A DNA stretch of 64,000 nucleotides from an uncultured Eubacterium sp. (GCA_910586225.1 CAJUIL010000007.1:60966-124965); one strand, 5' to 3'; counted from the stretch's first letter, positions 43,495 through 53,072 are shown. Program-made: numbers and translations. Notes: generated by a model not told the origin, from the sequence alone.

Positions 43495-44037
43495 TCATTG
43501 AATATTTGGTCTTATATAGCAAAAAAGCATAAACATATCCTTCACACGCTTTCTTTTGGCGCTAATTGCCATCAACTTTTGGCAAAGTGCTTTTATATCC
43601 CCATTATTCAATACCGGAAGTGTTTTATCAGGTGCACCTGCAATAGCAGCAAATACATAGTCTCTATTATTAACATATTTATACGCTTTTGGATATGCCA
43701 CCTGGTCTTGAAAATATTGTATACTGCTTATAATCTGCTTTATAGAATGCTTTGCTTCTTTAGGATTTTTAGTACCTTTTAATTCTATCATCCAAGTAAT
43801 ATTCAATCCCATACTACTATCTTTTATTGTATATATCAGATTATCGCATATAGCCTCTTTTTCAGGTAAGCCTGAAATTAAACCACCATCTACCTGCACA
43901 ATTTCAACCATATTCCCTGTATCAATCTGTATAGGCACCAGAGCTTTACTCTGATGTTCTATATCATCAATTACATATTTTTGCCCCTCTGTACAGTTAG
44001 TAATAAATGATTCTCTCCGCCCTTTATTTTTTGCCAT
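43495..44037 (-). CDS. Small protein with nuclease-like D...ExK motif, ATPase partner
   Basis: The 180-residue protein starts ten bases after the ATPase stop. A beta-strand-rich core reads CDNLIYTIKD then ITWMIELKGTKNP, with D65 and E85-x-K87 spaced as in PD-(D/E)XK nucleases, followed by a helix with QIISSIQ. This is a motif observation, not a family assignment, and the protein has no TOPRIM, HNH or DUF4435 features. No signal peptide is present. Its position behind an ABC-type ATPase resembles ATPase plus effector-nuclease defence pairs such as Septu or PARIS, whose effectors belong to other families. Confidence 0.55.
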   Translation of the reverse strand: MAKNKGRRESFITNCTEGQKYVIDDIEHQSKALVPIQIDTGNMVEIVQVDGGLISGLPEKEAICDNLIYTIKDSSMGLNITWMIELKGTKNPKEAKHSIKQIISSIQYFQDQVAYPKAYKYVNNRDYVFAAIAGAPDKTLPVLNNGDIKALCQKLMAISAKRKRVKDMFMLFCYIRPNIQ

Positions 44038-44047
44038 ATTTTAATCC

Positions 44048-45400
44048 CTACTCTTTATCCAATTCAATACCATATAATGAAGTATATAACTCATTTACCT
44101 GCAATGATACGTCATCAATTAAATTTGATTCTATTTCTTTTTCTTCTTCATCTAACAATTTAGTATAATGCTGTTTTTCATCACTACTATTTGCAAGCAA
44201 CTTATAAGCTGAAAGTTCCCCTTTTTTTATTATATAGTTTTTATTTAAAACTCTATAAACCTCTTTATCTTGCCCACTTTCTGCTAACACACCTGCATAA
44301 TACAAATTATTAGCAACTGTAAGAATATAAGGACTATGTGTTGTGATAAATACACCACTATCCTGCATATTGGTAAATAGAGCGATAAACTCCATTACCT
44401 TTTTCTGAAGCAATGGATAAATATGTGCTTCTGGTTCTTCAATAATCAAAAATACATTCTCTTCCCGTAACATTAAAACATACATAAAATTTAAAAGCCA
44501 CAAAATTTCCTGTTGCCCTGATGATGCAAAATTAATTGCCACCGGATGTTCAGTATCTTCTTCTATTTTCAGAAATTCTCTCCCTCCATTATAAAAATAC
44601 TCTCCCTTTTCAATGTTAATAATAAAATCCGTAATACTTTTAACGTTGAACTGTCTTTTTTCTACAGGATAAAAAAGATGTGCCTTTCGAACCCCATTTC
44701 CAAAACTATTACGTACACTGTCAATCAATATCATAAACATTTCTGTAATCAGATCCAGATTGCCAGCATTATTCATTATAGCACGATTATTTGACATTAC
44801 TGTGAGTAGACTTCTCCCTGCTGGAATATAATAAGTCTCCTTATTATCACAAAAAATTGCATTAACCCTCTGGATTATCATCTCATGATTTCTTTTTCTC
44901 TCCTCATTCGTAAGTACAAGACTAGTTTTGATTACTCCTTCATTACTATGATACATTTCCCGTATTTCTATTTGCAGCTTTTTAATAGAATTTAGCAACT
45001 CTGGTGAATAAGTTACACTTATATACTGCTTGTTTTTATCTCCTCTTTTCAATTTCACCTGTATCCAAACATTTTCTGCATAATCATATTTCATATAAAA
45101 TTCAGGATTTAAATCCCAGCTATAACCAAATAATTTAATAAAAATGTTCTTTAATTCAGATTTTACAGACTTATCAAACCAGACTTTCTCCTGCGAAACA
45201 CTATTATATGAATTTGTATCGTATACTTGTGTCAAATAGTCAATAATTTTCATTTTAATAGTTTTAAAATAATAAACGCTTTTGGCAATGGTACTCTTTC
45301 CCGTTGCCTGCTCCCCAATTAGTAAATTGAATTTCTCAACTTCCATTTCAAAATTTTTTACTGGTCCATTGTTTCTAATACATATTTTTTGCACCTTCAT
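44048..45400 (-). CDS. ABC-type AAA ATPase (AAA15/AAA21-like)
   Basis: About 450 residues. Walker A GEQATGKST lies at residues 29-37, the ABC-like signature NFASSGQQE near 291-299, Walker B LIIEEPEAH near 319-326 and the H-loop THSPY near 355. The order and the insert of about 230 residues fit AAA15/21 ATPases related to SMC/Rad50 and the OLD family, but no TOPRIM nuclease follows. The start is uncertain: GAGG lies two bases from the ATG at 45400, and a GTG at 45394 would be better spaced. It is paired with the ELK protein and is likely part of a defence module, by inference. Confidence 0.78.
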   Translation of the reverse strand: MKVQKICIRNNGPVKNFEMEVEKFNLLIGEQATGKSTIAKSVYYFKTIKMKIIDYLTQVYDTNSYNSVSQEKVWFDKSVKSELKNIFIKLFGYSWDLNPEFYMKYDYAENVWIQVKLKRGDKNKQYISVTYSPELLNSIKKLQIEIREMYHSNEGVIKTSLVLTNEERKRNHEMIIQRVNAIFCDNKETYYIPAGRSLLTVMSNNRAIMNNAGNLDLITEMFMILIDSVRNSFGNGVRKAHLFYPVEKRQFNVKSITDFIINIEKGEYFYNGGREFLKIEEDTEHPVAINFASSGQQEILWLLNFMYVLMLREENVFLIIEEPEAHIYPLLQKKVMEFIALFTNMQDSGVFITTHSPYILTVANNLYYAGVLAESGQDKEVYRVLNKNYIIKKGELSAYKLLANSSDEKQHYTKLLDEEEKEIESNLIDDVSLQVNELYTSLYGIELDKE

Positions 45401-45515
45401 CACCTCATTGCTTACAAACTAATTATTATAATATTGTATCATGAAGTTTTAAAAGCATACAATAGCTAATCGCAGTCAAATCAAAAAATAACGATATATA
45501 TTAGCGGAGAACCTT

Positions 45516-46175
45516 TCAAATTCTCCGCTTCTTATCCATTAGTTTACAAAAAATAACAGCTGCCAGCGTGCTCACCGCAGTAGCCACAATCGCCGGCCCA
45601 ACAATCCCAGCAGGATTCACACTCCCATACTGACTCCTATAAGCAATCATATTCACAGGAATTAACTGCAAAGATGAAATATTCAAAATCAAAAAAGTAC
45701 ACATCTCATTACTGGCCGTCCCTTTAGCCACAGCGCGAACTTTCCTCTTTTTTCTTTTCCCATTATATTTCTCTTCCAATATATTCTCAAAATTACCTTC
45801 TCTCCGCTCCTCCTCCAGCTTCTCCAACTCCTCCACCGCCCGGATTCCCGCAGGCGTCGCCGCCCACCCCAGTCCAAACACATTCGCAATAAAATTCTCC
45901 GCAATATACTGATTCGCCAAATGCCCCTTCGGGATCCTCGGAAACAAAAACCTCAAAAACGGCTTTAACCACTTCACAGCCCCCGCAATAATCCCAGCCT
46001 TTTCCGCTATCCGCATCAGACCAACCCAAAGCGACATCACGCCCACCATCGTCACACATAAAGTCACCGCCTCCTTGGCAGAATCTACCGCAGCCTGTGT
46101 AACATCCGGCAGCGTCCCGTTTAAAGCCGCATAAACAATACCCGCAACAATCATAAATCCCCATAAATAATTCAT
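45516..46175 (-). CDS. spmA: SpmA-like nucleoside-recognition (gate) membrane protein
   Basis: The ATG at 46175 (MNYLWGFMIVAG) follows GGTGG and gives 219 residues. It has at least four hydrophobic segments and the nucleoside-recognition/spore maturation protein pattern: CVTMVGVMSLWVGLMRIAEKAG, IAENFIANVFGLGWAATPAGI and the C-terminal SSLQLIPVNMIAYRSQYGSVNPAGIVG. Spore maturation protein A is involved in spore-core dehydration in Bacillus. A charged insert (residues 130-155) is longer than usual. A partner spmB was not seen; instead an eroded second copy of the tail lies at 43255. Confidence 0.82.
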   Translation of the reverse strand: MNYLWGFMIVAGIVYAALNGTLPDVTQAAVDSAKEAVTLCVTMVGVMSLWVGLMRIAEKAGIIAGAVKWLKPFLRFLFPRIPKGHLANQYIAENFIANVFGLGWAATPAGIRAVEELEKLEEERREGNFENILEEKYNGKRKKRKVRAVAKGTASNEMCTFLILNISSLQLIPVNMIAYRSQYGSVNPAGIVGPAIVATAVSTLAAVIFCKLMDKKRRI

Positions 46176-46210
46176 ACTACCACCAAGATCATTCCTTTTT
46201 CTTCTATATA

Positions 46211-46358
46211 ATATATGTAACAGTTCAGACAAGCTGACCTGTTACCTGCAAAAATCCATTGAAAATCGCTTCGCGATGGGATTTTTGCACTCCTGAATCA
46301 TGTTCTTACGGTCTTTGCAGCAGGGTGCAAAGACCTGACTGAACTGTTACTAATATAT
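46211..46358. repeat. MITE-like nested inverted-repeat element
   Basis: The outer arms are ATATATGTAACAGTTCAG (46211-46228) and CTGAACTGTTAC with AATATAT to 46358. Inside are two hairpins: TGCAAAAATCC/GGATTTTTGCA, with a nested GCTTCGC, and GGTCTTTGCA (46310-46319) with TGCAAAGACC (46326-46335). It lies in the divergent gap before an AraC gene. Its last hairpin resembles others at 50883 and 63576. Confidence 0.65.
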
Positions 46359-46452
46359 GCACGATCCATAGCTGTCAGACCCTTCCCTCCTTGACTTTTC
46401 TCTCTTCAAATGTTACTTTCAGTATAGCACCAACGACAAGGAGGCCCAAAAG

Positions 46453-47385
46453 ATGCAGCACACACAATCACCAACCTTAAAAGAAGTCCGCCTTCATGGA
46501 ACAAAATCCTTCCCCTTCGCAGCCTACAAAACCCGCTTTGCCACGACCGGAACTATTGTAAAGCATCATTGGCACGATGAAATAGAAATTATCTACTTCT
46601 TTGAAGGAAATTTCCGCCTGGAAATCAATATGGAACCGTTTAACATCTGCTCCGAATGCATCTATTTTATCAACCCTGGTGAACTGCATAGCATACTTAC
46701 CGAAAAAAACAACCATCCCGAAGAAAAAGCAATCGTTTTCTCACCAAAAATGCTGAGCTTTGAAGCTTATGATGCCGCGCAGGTTCATCTTATACAACCT
46801 CTGCAAAACGGCAAACTGCTGCTTCCCCGTTGTCTTATGCCGGAGCATCCTGCTTTTATGTCTGTCCGTAACTCCTTTTTGGATATTATGAATTTATGCG
46901 AACAGCCTGACGGTGAACAGCTTAAGGCTTACCGTCTAACGACGCAGCTGTTTATTAAATCCTCCCTTCTGCGCATTCTTGCTTTACTCGCCGATAGCCG
47001 ATTATTGATACCGGCAGAAAAAAACTACGATAAACGCGTAGAGGAAATCAAAAAAATTATTTCCTATATTATGGAAAACTACAAAGAAAAAATATACGTC
47101 CGTGATCTCGCAGCGCTTATTAATATGAATGAACAATATTTTTGTCGTTTTTTTAAAAAAGCCATTGGACATTCTCCGATTGAATACGCCAATGAATACC
47201 GTATCAAGCAGTCCAAACAGCTTCTCAAGGAAACCGACCTCCCGGTCATGGAGATCTGTCTGGAATGCGGCTTTAACAACCTTGGCAACTTCCTGAAAGA
47301 ATTTCGCAAATATACAAACACAACACCATTAAAATACCGCAAAAGTCATGACGACACTGTAAAAAATCCCACACAAGCTCCATAA
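46453..47385 (+). CDS. AraC-family regulator beside alpha-glucosidase genes
   Basis: The 310-residue protein begins at an ATG after AAGGAGGCCCAAAAG. A cupin part (HHWHDEIEIIYFFEGNFRLEINM) spans about residues 30-110. The two C-terminal HTH motifs are YVRDLAALINMNEQYFCRFFKKAIG and PVMEICLECGFNNLGNFLKEF. It precedes two GH13 alpha-glucosidase genes on the same strand and probably activates them in response to an oligosaccharide, by inference. It has its own start 100 bases before the first glucosidase. Confidence 0.88.
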   Translation: MQHTQSPTLKEVRLHGTKSFPFAAYKTRFATTGTIVKHHWHDEIEIIYFFEGNFRLEINMEPFNICSECIYFINPGELHSILTEKNNHPEEKAIVFSPKMLSFEAYDAAQVHLIQPLQNGKLLLPRCLMPEHPAFMSVRNSFLDIMNLCEQPDGEQLKAYRLTTQLFIKSSLLRILALLADSRLLIPAEKNYDKRVEEIKKIISYIMENYKEKIYVRDLAALINMNEQYFCRFFKKAIGHSPIEYANEYRIKQSKQLLKETDLPVMEICLECGFNNLGNFLKEFRKYTNTTPLKYRKSHDDTVKNPTQAP

Positions 47386-47485
47386 AAGTCAAAATATCGT
47401 AGTTTTTAATCAAATAAATGTAAGACTTTTTCGAAATATACCATTATAATGAAGGAAAATAAAGATTCCACACGGAGGCGTGATT

Positions 47486-49150
47486 ATGACAAAAAAATGG
47501 TGGCACGATAAAACAGCTTATCAAATATATCCAAAAAGCTTTTACGATTCCAATGGCGACGGCATTGGCGATCTTCCTGGCATTATCAGCAAGCTTGATT
47601 ACCTGCACGATCTAGGTGTCGATATTATCTGGCTTTCCCCATGCTACCGCTCCCCACTCGCGGATGAGGGATACGATATCTCTAATTATTATGAAATTGA
47701 CCCACGTTTCGGCACGATGGACGATATGGAACAACTAATTGCGGAAGCAAAAAAACGCGGAATGTATATCCTGATGGACCTTGTTGTCAATCATTGCTCC
47801 GATGAACACGAATGGTTTCAAAAAGCTTGTAAAGACCCAGACGGCAAATACGGCAATTTCTTTTATCTGTGCGACAAAAAAGAAAACGAGCTTCCTACTA
47901 ACTGGCGTTCCTATTTCGGAGGCCCAGTATGGGAGGATCTTCCGGGACCTGAGAAACAGTACCTCCACGTTTTTCACAAAAAACAGCCGGACTTAAACTG
48001 GGAAAATCCAGACCTGCGTGAAGAAGTTTATAAAAATATCAACTGGTGGCTTGAAAAAGGATTAGGCGGTTTTCGCATCGATGCCATTATGAACATCAAA
48101 AAAGCGCTGCCGTTTCGCAATTACGAACCAGACCGTGAGGACGGCTTAAGCAGCATTGCCAATATGCTAAAGGAAGCACACGGTATCGGTGAATTTTTAG
48201 GAGAAATGCGCGACCGTACTTTTAAAAACTATGACGCCTTTACCGTCGGTGAGGTATTTAATGAAAAACCTGAAGATATCCCAGAATTTATCGGTGATAA
48301 CGGTTATTTTTCCAGTATGTTCGACTTTAACGAAACAATCTGCGGCGGGAGTGAAAAAGGCTGGTACGACGCAAGGATGATCACACCCGATGAATATAAA
48401 AAATGCTGCTTTGAAGCACAGGCAAAAATTGGAAATCTTGGATTTTTATCCAATATTATAGAAAATCATGATGAACCGCGCGGTGTCAGCCGTTATATCC
48501 CAGAAGGCGACTGCTGCATACAGAGTAAAAAAATGCTTGCCGCTTTAAACTTTATGCTGCGCGGCATCCCGTTTATTTATCAGGGACAAGAGCTTGGAAT
48601 GGAAAATGTTCCTTTCACATCTATAGAAGAGATTGACGATATTTCCACTCTGGATGAATATCAAACAGCCTTAAACGCTGGACTTTCTCCGGAAGAAGCA
48701 CTCAAGGCCGTATCCAGATTCAGCCGGGACAATGCCAGAACACCGATGCAGTGGGACGATACCGAAAACGCCGGATTCACGACAGGAAATCCATGGCTGA
48801 AGGTAAATCCAAATTATACATCCATTAACGCTGCTTCCCAGATGAACGACCCAAACTCTGTCAGAAGCTTTTATAAACAGCTCATTTCTCTTCGAAAGCA
48901 TCCGGAATATAAAGAGACGATCGTATACGGATCGCTGGAGCCTGTTTGGGAAGATCGCCAAAACTTAATGGCATATTACCGCAAAGGAGATAAAACACTG
49001 TTGATCATCGGCAACTACCAGAAGGAAGAACAAACCATCGAGCTGCCTTGCGCATACAAAAAAATACTGTTAAATAATACTTCGATATTAAACCAAAAAG
49101 ACAGACACATTTGCCTCCAAGGATATCAAGTACTTGTTATAGAACTTTAG
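47486..49150 (+). CDS. GH13 alpha-glucosidase, oligo-1,6-glucosidase type
   Basis: The ATG at 47486 follows GGAGG; an upstream GTG two codons earlier is less likely. The 554-residue protein shows the GH13 catalytic triad by position: D199 in GGFRIDAIM, E256 in FTVGEVF and D329 in IENHDEPR. KWWHDKTAYQIYPKSFYDSNGDGIGDLPGI is the typical N-terminus of oligo-1,6-glucosidase/trehalose-6-phosphate hydrolase types. No signal peptide is seen, so it acts in the cytosol on imported isomalto-oligosaccharides or related sugars. A TATAAT -10 lies at 47445-47450. The second, similar glucosidase follows after 48 bases. Confidence 0.92.
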   Translation: MTKKWWHDKTAYQIYPKSFYDSNGDGIGDLPGIISKLDYLHDLGVDIIWLSPCYRSPLADEGYDISNYYEIDPRFGTMDDMEQLIAEAKKRGMYILMDLVVNHCSDEHEWFQKACKDPDGKYGNFFYLCDKKENELPTNWRSYFGGPVWEDLPGPEKQYLHVFHKKQPDLNWENPDLREEVYKNINWWLEKGLGGFRIDAIMNIKKALPFRNYEPDREDGLSSIANMLKEAHGIGEFLGEMRDRTFKNYDAFTVGEVFNEKPEDIPEFIGDNGYFSSMFDFNETICGGSEKGWYDARMITPDEYKKCCFEAQAKIGNLGFLSNIIENHDEPRGVSRYIPEGDCCIQSKKMLAALNFMLRGIPFIYQGQELGMENVPFTSIEEIDDISTLDEYQTALNAGLSPEEALKAVSRFSRDNARTPMQWDDTENAGFTTGNPWLKVNPNYTSINAASQMNDPNSVRSFYKQLISLRKHPEYKETIVYGSLEPVWEDRQNLMAYYRKGDKTLLIIGNYQKEEQTIELPCAYKKILLNNTSILNQKDRHICLQGYQVLVIEL

Positions 49151-49198
49151 ACACCTATCAATCATCGATTTATATGAAAACAGAAAGGAACGTATTTT

Positions 49199-50866
49199 AT
49201 GAAAAAAACATGGTGGAAAGAATCCGTAATCTATCAAATTTACCCTCGCAGCTTTATGGACAGCAACGCAGACGGCATCGGTGACATTAAAGGTATCACC
49301 AGCCGCTTAGATTATTTAAAATATCTTGGCATTGACGTTATCTGGCTGTCCCCGGTTTATCAGTCTCCTAATGACGACAATGGCTATGATATCAGCGATT
49401 ATCAGGCTATTATGGATGAATTTGGCACAATGGAAGACTTTGACGAGATGTTAAAGGAAGCCCATAATAGAAATATCCGTATCGTGATGGATCTGGTTGT
49501 AAACCATACTTCTGACGAACACCGTTGGTTTATCGAAAGCAGAAAATCCAAAGAAAACGAATACCGTGATTACTATATCTGGCGTGAGGGCAAGGCTCCA
49601 AACACTCCTCCGAATAACTGGGGCGCGTGCTTTGGCGGATCTGCTTGGGAATACGATAAGCAAACGGATATGTATTATCTGCATCTGTTTTCCAAAAAAC
49701 AGCCAGATTTAAACTGGGATAATCCAAAGGTACGCAATGAAGTATTTGATATGATGAACTGGTGGTGTGAAAAAGGTATAGACGGGTTCCGGATGGATGT
49801 GATCAGTATGATTTCCAAAACCAAAGAAATGCCGGATGGAGAAGTACACGATCTGTACGGAGACTGCTCACCTTACTGTGTACATGGGCCAAATGTACAC
49901 AAATATCTCCAAGAGATGAATGAAAAAGTATTATCTAAATACGATATTATGACAGTCGGAGAAACAGCTGGCGTTACTACGGAACAAGCAAAACTCTATG
50001 CCGGAGAAAACAGAAATGAATTAAATATGGTCTTTCAGTTTGAACACGTCGAAGGAGACGGCAAATACGGCAAATGGACAGATGAAAAGCTGCCGCTGAC
50101 GACATTGAAGAAAATCATGTCCCGCTGGCAGACAGAATTATACGGCCAAGCGTGGAACAGCTTGTTCTGGGATAACCATGACCAGCCAAGAGCAGTTTCC
50201 CGTTTTGGAAATGACACTCCAAAGTACCGGGAAATTTCCGCGAAAATGCTTGCAACCTGCCTGCATATGATGCAGGGAACTCCTTATATCTATCAGGGCG
50301 AAGAGCTTGGCATGACGAACTATCCATTTCAAAGTATGGACGAATTTCGGGATATTGAAAGTGTAAATGCCTGCCAAGAATGGTGTATCGACGGTCCAGT
50401 ATCACAGGAAGCTTTCTGGCCATGTCTTGTATTCAAAAGCCGCGACAACGCCAGAACCCCGATGCAATGGGATGAGACAGCAAACGCAGGATTTACGACA
50501 GGTAAACCATGGATCGCTGTCAATCCAAACTATACGGAAATCAACGCGAAAATGCAGACTGCAGATCCAAATTCTGTCTTTCATTATTACAAAAAGCTGA
50601 TCAAGCTGCGCAAGCAGTATCCAGTTATTGTATATGGGGAATACGAACTTCTTTTGAAAGACAGCGAGGAACTATTTGTATATACAAGATACTTTGATGG
50701 TCAGAAGCTCTTGGTTGTCTGCAATTTTGCGGATCAAGAAGTATCTTTTGAAATGCCAGAAGAATTTACAAACGGCGAATGCCTAATCTCAAACGCCGAC
50801 ATAGAAAATTATCAAGCAGTAGATCTGGTAAAACCGTATGAGGCATTTGTTATATTGAAAAAGTAA
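49199..50866 (+). CDS. GH13 alpha-glucosidase, second oligo-1,6-glucosidase-type enzyme
   Basis: The 555-residue cytosolic protein has an AGAAAGGA site. Catalytic residues are D200 in GFRMDVIS, E255 in TVGETAG and an aspartate in WDNHDQPR. KKTWWKESVIYQIYPRSFMDSNADGIGD is family-typical. It differs from its neighbour in the insert around residue 130 and in the loop after the nucleophile (GDCSPYCVHGP), suggesting the two split substrates by linkage or chain length. Both lack a signal peptide. A hairpin terminator follows at 50883. Confidence 0.93.
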   Translation: MKKTWWKESVIYQIYPRSFMDSNADGIGDIKGITSRLDYLKYLGIDVIWLSPVYQSPNDDNGYDISDYQAIMDEFGTMEDFDEMLKEAHNRNIRIVMDLVVNHTSDEHRWFIESRKSKENEYRDYYIWREGKAPNTPPNNWGACFGGSAWEYDKQTDMYYLHLFSKKQPDLNWDNPKVRNEVFDMMNWWCEKGIDGFRMDVISMISKTKEMPDGEVHDLYGDCSPYCVHGPNVHKYLQEMNEKVLSKYDIMTVGETAGVTTEQAKLYAGENRNELNMVFQFEHVEGDGKYGKWTDEKLPLTTLKKIMSRWQTELYGQAWNSLFWDNHDQPRAVSRFGNDTPKYREISAKMLATCLHMMQGTPYIYQGEELGMTNYPFQSMDEFRDIESVNACQEWCIDGPVSQEAFWPCLVFKSRDNARTPMQWDETANAGFTTGKPWIAVNPNYTEINAKMQTADPNSVFHYYKKLIKLRKQYPVIVYGEYELLLKDSEELFVYTRYFDGQKLLVVCNFADQEVSFEMPEEFTNGECLISNADIENYQAVDLVKPYEAFVILKK

Positions 50867-50882
50867 ACGATCCCTTTCTTAT

Positions 50883-50927
50883 GGTCTGCGCAGTAAATGC
50901 TTCATAGAGCAAGCGTCTGCGCAGACC
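50883..50927 (+). terminator. Terminator hairpin of a dispersed repeat family
   Basis: GGTCTGCGCA (50883-50892) pairs with TGCGCAGACC (50918-50927), followed by TATTTTAACTG. CTTTCTTATGGTCT before it recurs at 63568-63580, and TTCTTACGGTCT occurs at 46303-46314. It ends the glucosidase operon. Confidence 0.65.
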
Positions 50928-51174
50928 TATTTTAACTGTTCACATTATCCTTACGGCTTCCTTTTTAATCCCCTTCTTCTCTGTTCTAATTTCCTCAAGA
51001 AATCATATACTTAGTATAAAATATAACTTTCAGTAAATAGAAAAAAGATTCAAGAAATTATCCACAGACTTTTTACTTTTCAGGATAGTTATACCCAACA
51101 ATGAAAAGCTTTCCACATAGTACCATTGTATCATGAGCTGTTGAGAATCTATTTTTTATTTGCTACGAGGTATC
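50928..51174. other. Intergenic region, no gene
   Basis: AT-rich. It holds one perfect DnaA-box-like TTATCCACA at 51059-51067; no second nearby box was found, so no origin is claimed. Confidence 0.35.
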
Positions 51175-53004
51175 ATGAAGCATTTTACATTTCATAGAAA
51201 ATCCGACAAAAAGAAATTTCCTTCCTCACTTCTGTTTCCAGTCTACGCACTGTGTGGGCTTTTACTTGTTATAGGCGTATATCGGCTAAGCGATACCTCA
51301 ACGCATACCACGCCTGCTTCCTACGCAAGCTCCGCTAAATCCGAACAGGATAAACAAGAAGCGGAATTTCAAGCTTTATTAAAAAATATTTTTCAGTCAC
51401 AGGTTACTTCCAATACATTAAATCTGCATTATACTCTTGCAGATCCTTCAGCGGCTAATATTGGAAATTATCCTGTTACATTTGGAGAAATTTCTTCCAA
51501 GCAAGAAGCAGCACAACTGGCCTCACTGGAAAATATGAAAAATGAATTAAGCAAATTTGATCCTGCTTCTCTGCCGCTTTCTTCCCAGATTACTTATGAT
51601 ATTTTAATGGATTCGATAAACCGCAGTATGGCGCTTGCTCCCTATTATTATTACAACGAGCTGCTCAGCTCTACCGGAGGTATCCAGTCAGAGTATCCGA
51701 TATTACTTGCGGAATATACCTTTCACTCAGTCAAAGATGTAGAAGAATATCTGACGCTTCTTTCTAAGTACGATACTTTTTTTCAGCAGCTATGCAGCTT
51801 TGAAAAAGAAAAAGCCAATCAAGGACTATTTATGAATGAAACGGCTGCAGACAACCTGATCGCACAATGTAAAGCATTTATCCCAGAAACTTCGGAAAGT
51901 TCCTTTTGGGAAACTACTTTTGAAGAACGTCTGGACCAGATCAAAGGCTTAAGTAAAAAAGAAAAGCAATCCTACCTTGCACAAAATAAAGAAATGCTTC
52001 AGGATCATGTTTATCCTGCTTATCACAATATGATCGCTGTGTTAAAGGCATTGAAAAAAGAAGGCAAAAATCCACAGGGACTTTGTTACTTTGAAAAAGG
52101 CAAGCAGTATTATGAGCTGCTTGTAAAATCAACAACCGGTTCCGAACGTTCCATACCAGAGCTTCAAAAAATGGTAGAAGAGCAACGCGATCAAAATTTG
52201 GATGCGCTTACCCTGATTGCCTCCAAAGCAGTCACCTCAACCTCTGCTGGAACAGTTCCATATCAGACACCGGAGGATATTCTGGAGCATTTAAAGACAC
52301 AGATCACGACTGCGTTTCCAGCCGCTCCAAAAGCAAAGTATACGGTCAAAAACGTCAGTGAAAAACTGCAGGAATTTCTGTCACCTGCCTTTTATCTGAC
52401 TGCGCCGATCGACCAATATACAGAAAACTGTATCTACATCAATCCCGGAAATAATTATAACGAAATTGAATTATTTACTACATTGGCTCATGAAGGCTAT
52501 CCGGGGCATTTATACCAGACAATATACGCTTATTCCAAAAAGCTCGCGCCGATCCGGTATATCCTATATCATGGAGGCTACACTGAAGGCTGGGCGACTT
52601 ACGTGGAAATGCTTTCTTATGACTACGCAGGATTAGATGAAAATATCGCAAAAGCGCTGATGCTGAACCAAGATGCCACTCTAAGCCTGTACGCAACGAT
52701 TGATATGGGAATCCATTATGACGGCTGGACGCTGGCAGATACCGTTGATTTTCTTGGTAAATACGGAATAACCGAGACTTCCGTAATATCCAATATCTAC
52801 CAGGCGATCATTGAAAATCCGGCAAACTATTTAAAATACTACGTTGGTTACCTAGAATTTTTAAATCTTAAAAAGCAGGCAAAGGAATATTACGGCAATG
52901 ACTATTCCGAGCTTACCTTTCACACTACATTGCTAAATATGGGCTCTGCGCCATTTTATATACTCGAAAAATACTTTATTAAATATTATAAAGCGGTAAA
53001 TTAA
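51175..53004 (+). CDS. Membrane-anchored DUF885 family zinc peptidase-like protein
   Basis: The ATG at 51175 follows GAGG; a TTG five codons upstream is less likely. The 609-residue protein has a basic N-terminus, a single membrane helix (about residues 18-40, LLFPVYALCGLLLVIGVY) and then a large extracellular part. Near residue 440 it has the zinc-binding pattern LAHEGYPGHLYQ (HExxxH type of DUF885) and, further on, GGYTEGWATYVEML with a second Glu. DUF885 proteins resemble M32-type carboxypeptidases; here the anchor suggests it trims peptides outside the cell. It stands alone. Confidence 0.83.
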   Translation: MKHFTFHRKSDKKKFPSSLLFPVYALCGLLLVIGVYRLSDTSTHTTPASYASSAKSEQDKQEAEFQALLKNIFQSQVTSNTLNLHYTLADPSAANIGNYPVTFGEISSKQEAAQLASLENMKNELSKFDPASLPLSSQITYDILMDSINRSMALAPYYYYNELLSSTGGIQSEYPILLAEYTFHSVKDVEEYLTLLSKYDTFFQQLCSFEKEKANQGLFMNETAADNLIAQCKAFIPETSESSFWETTFEERLDQIKGLSKKEKQSYLAQNKEMLQDHVYPAYHNMIAVLKALKKEGKNPQGLCYFEKGKQYYELLVKSTTGSERSIPELQKMVEEQRDQNLDALTLIASKAVTSTSAGTVPYQTPEDILEHLKTQITTAFPAAPKAKYTVKNVSEKLQEFLSPAFYLTAPIDQYTENCIYINPGNNYNEIELFTTLAHEGYPGHLYQTIYAYSKKLAPIRYILYHGGYTEGWATYVEMLSYDYAGLDENIAKALMLNQDATLSLYATIDMGIHYDGWTLADTVDFLGKYGITETSVISNIYQAIIENPANYLKYYVGYLEFLNLKKQAKEYYGNDYSELTFHTTLLNMGSAPFYILEKYFIKYYKAVN

Positions 53005-53038
53005 TACATAATTATACGCATTATCCATTTGTTTTCAA

Positions 53039-53072
53039 GGAGAATATCAACTGCTTAATCATGATATTCTCC
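53039..53072. terminator. Hairpin between convergent genes
   Basis: GGAGAATATCA (53039-53049) pairs perfectly with TGATATTCTCC (53062-53072) around a 12-base loop. It lies between the DUF885 stop and the rsmI stop and may terminate both strands. No strong T-run is present. Confidence 0.55.

Noticed and set aside
43420..43782. Plus-strand frame of 120 codons opposite the ELK-motif gene.
   Set aside because: It lies antisense to a gene with a good start and a partner; its composition is that of a reverse-strand shadow.
51059..51067. Perfect DnaA-box-like TTATCCACA.
   Set aside because: Only a single perfect box, with no dnaA or dnaN gene nearby and no AT-rich unwinding repeat pattern, so an origin of replication is not supported.
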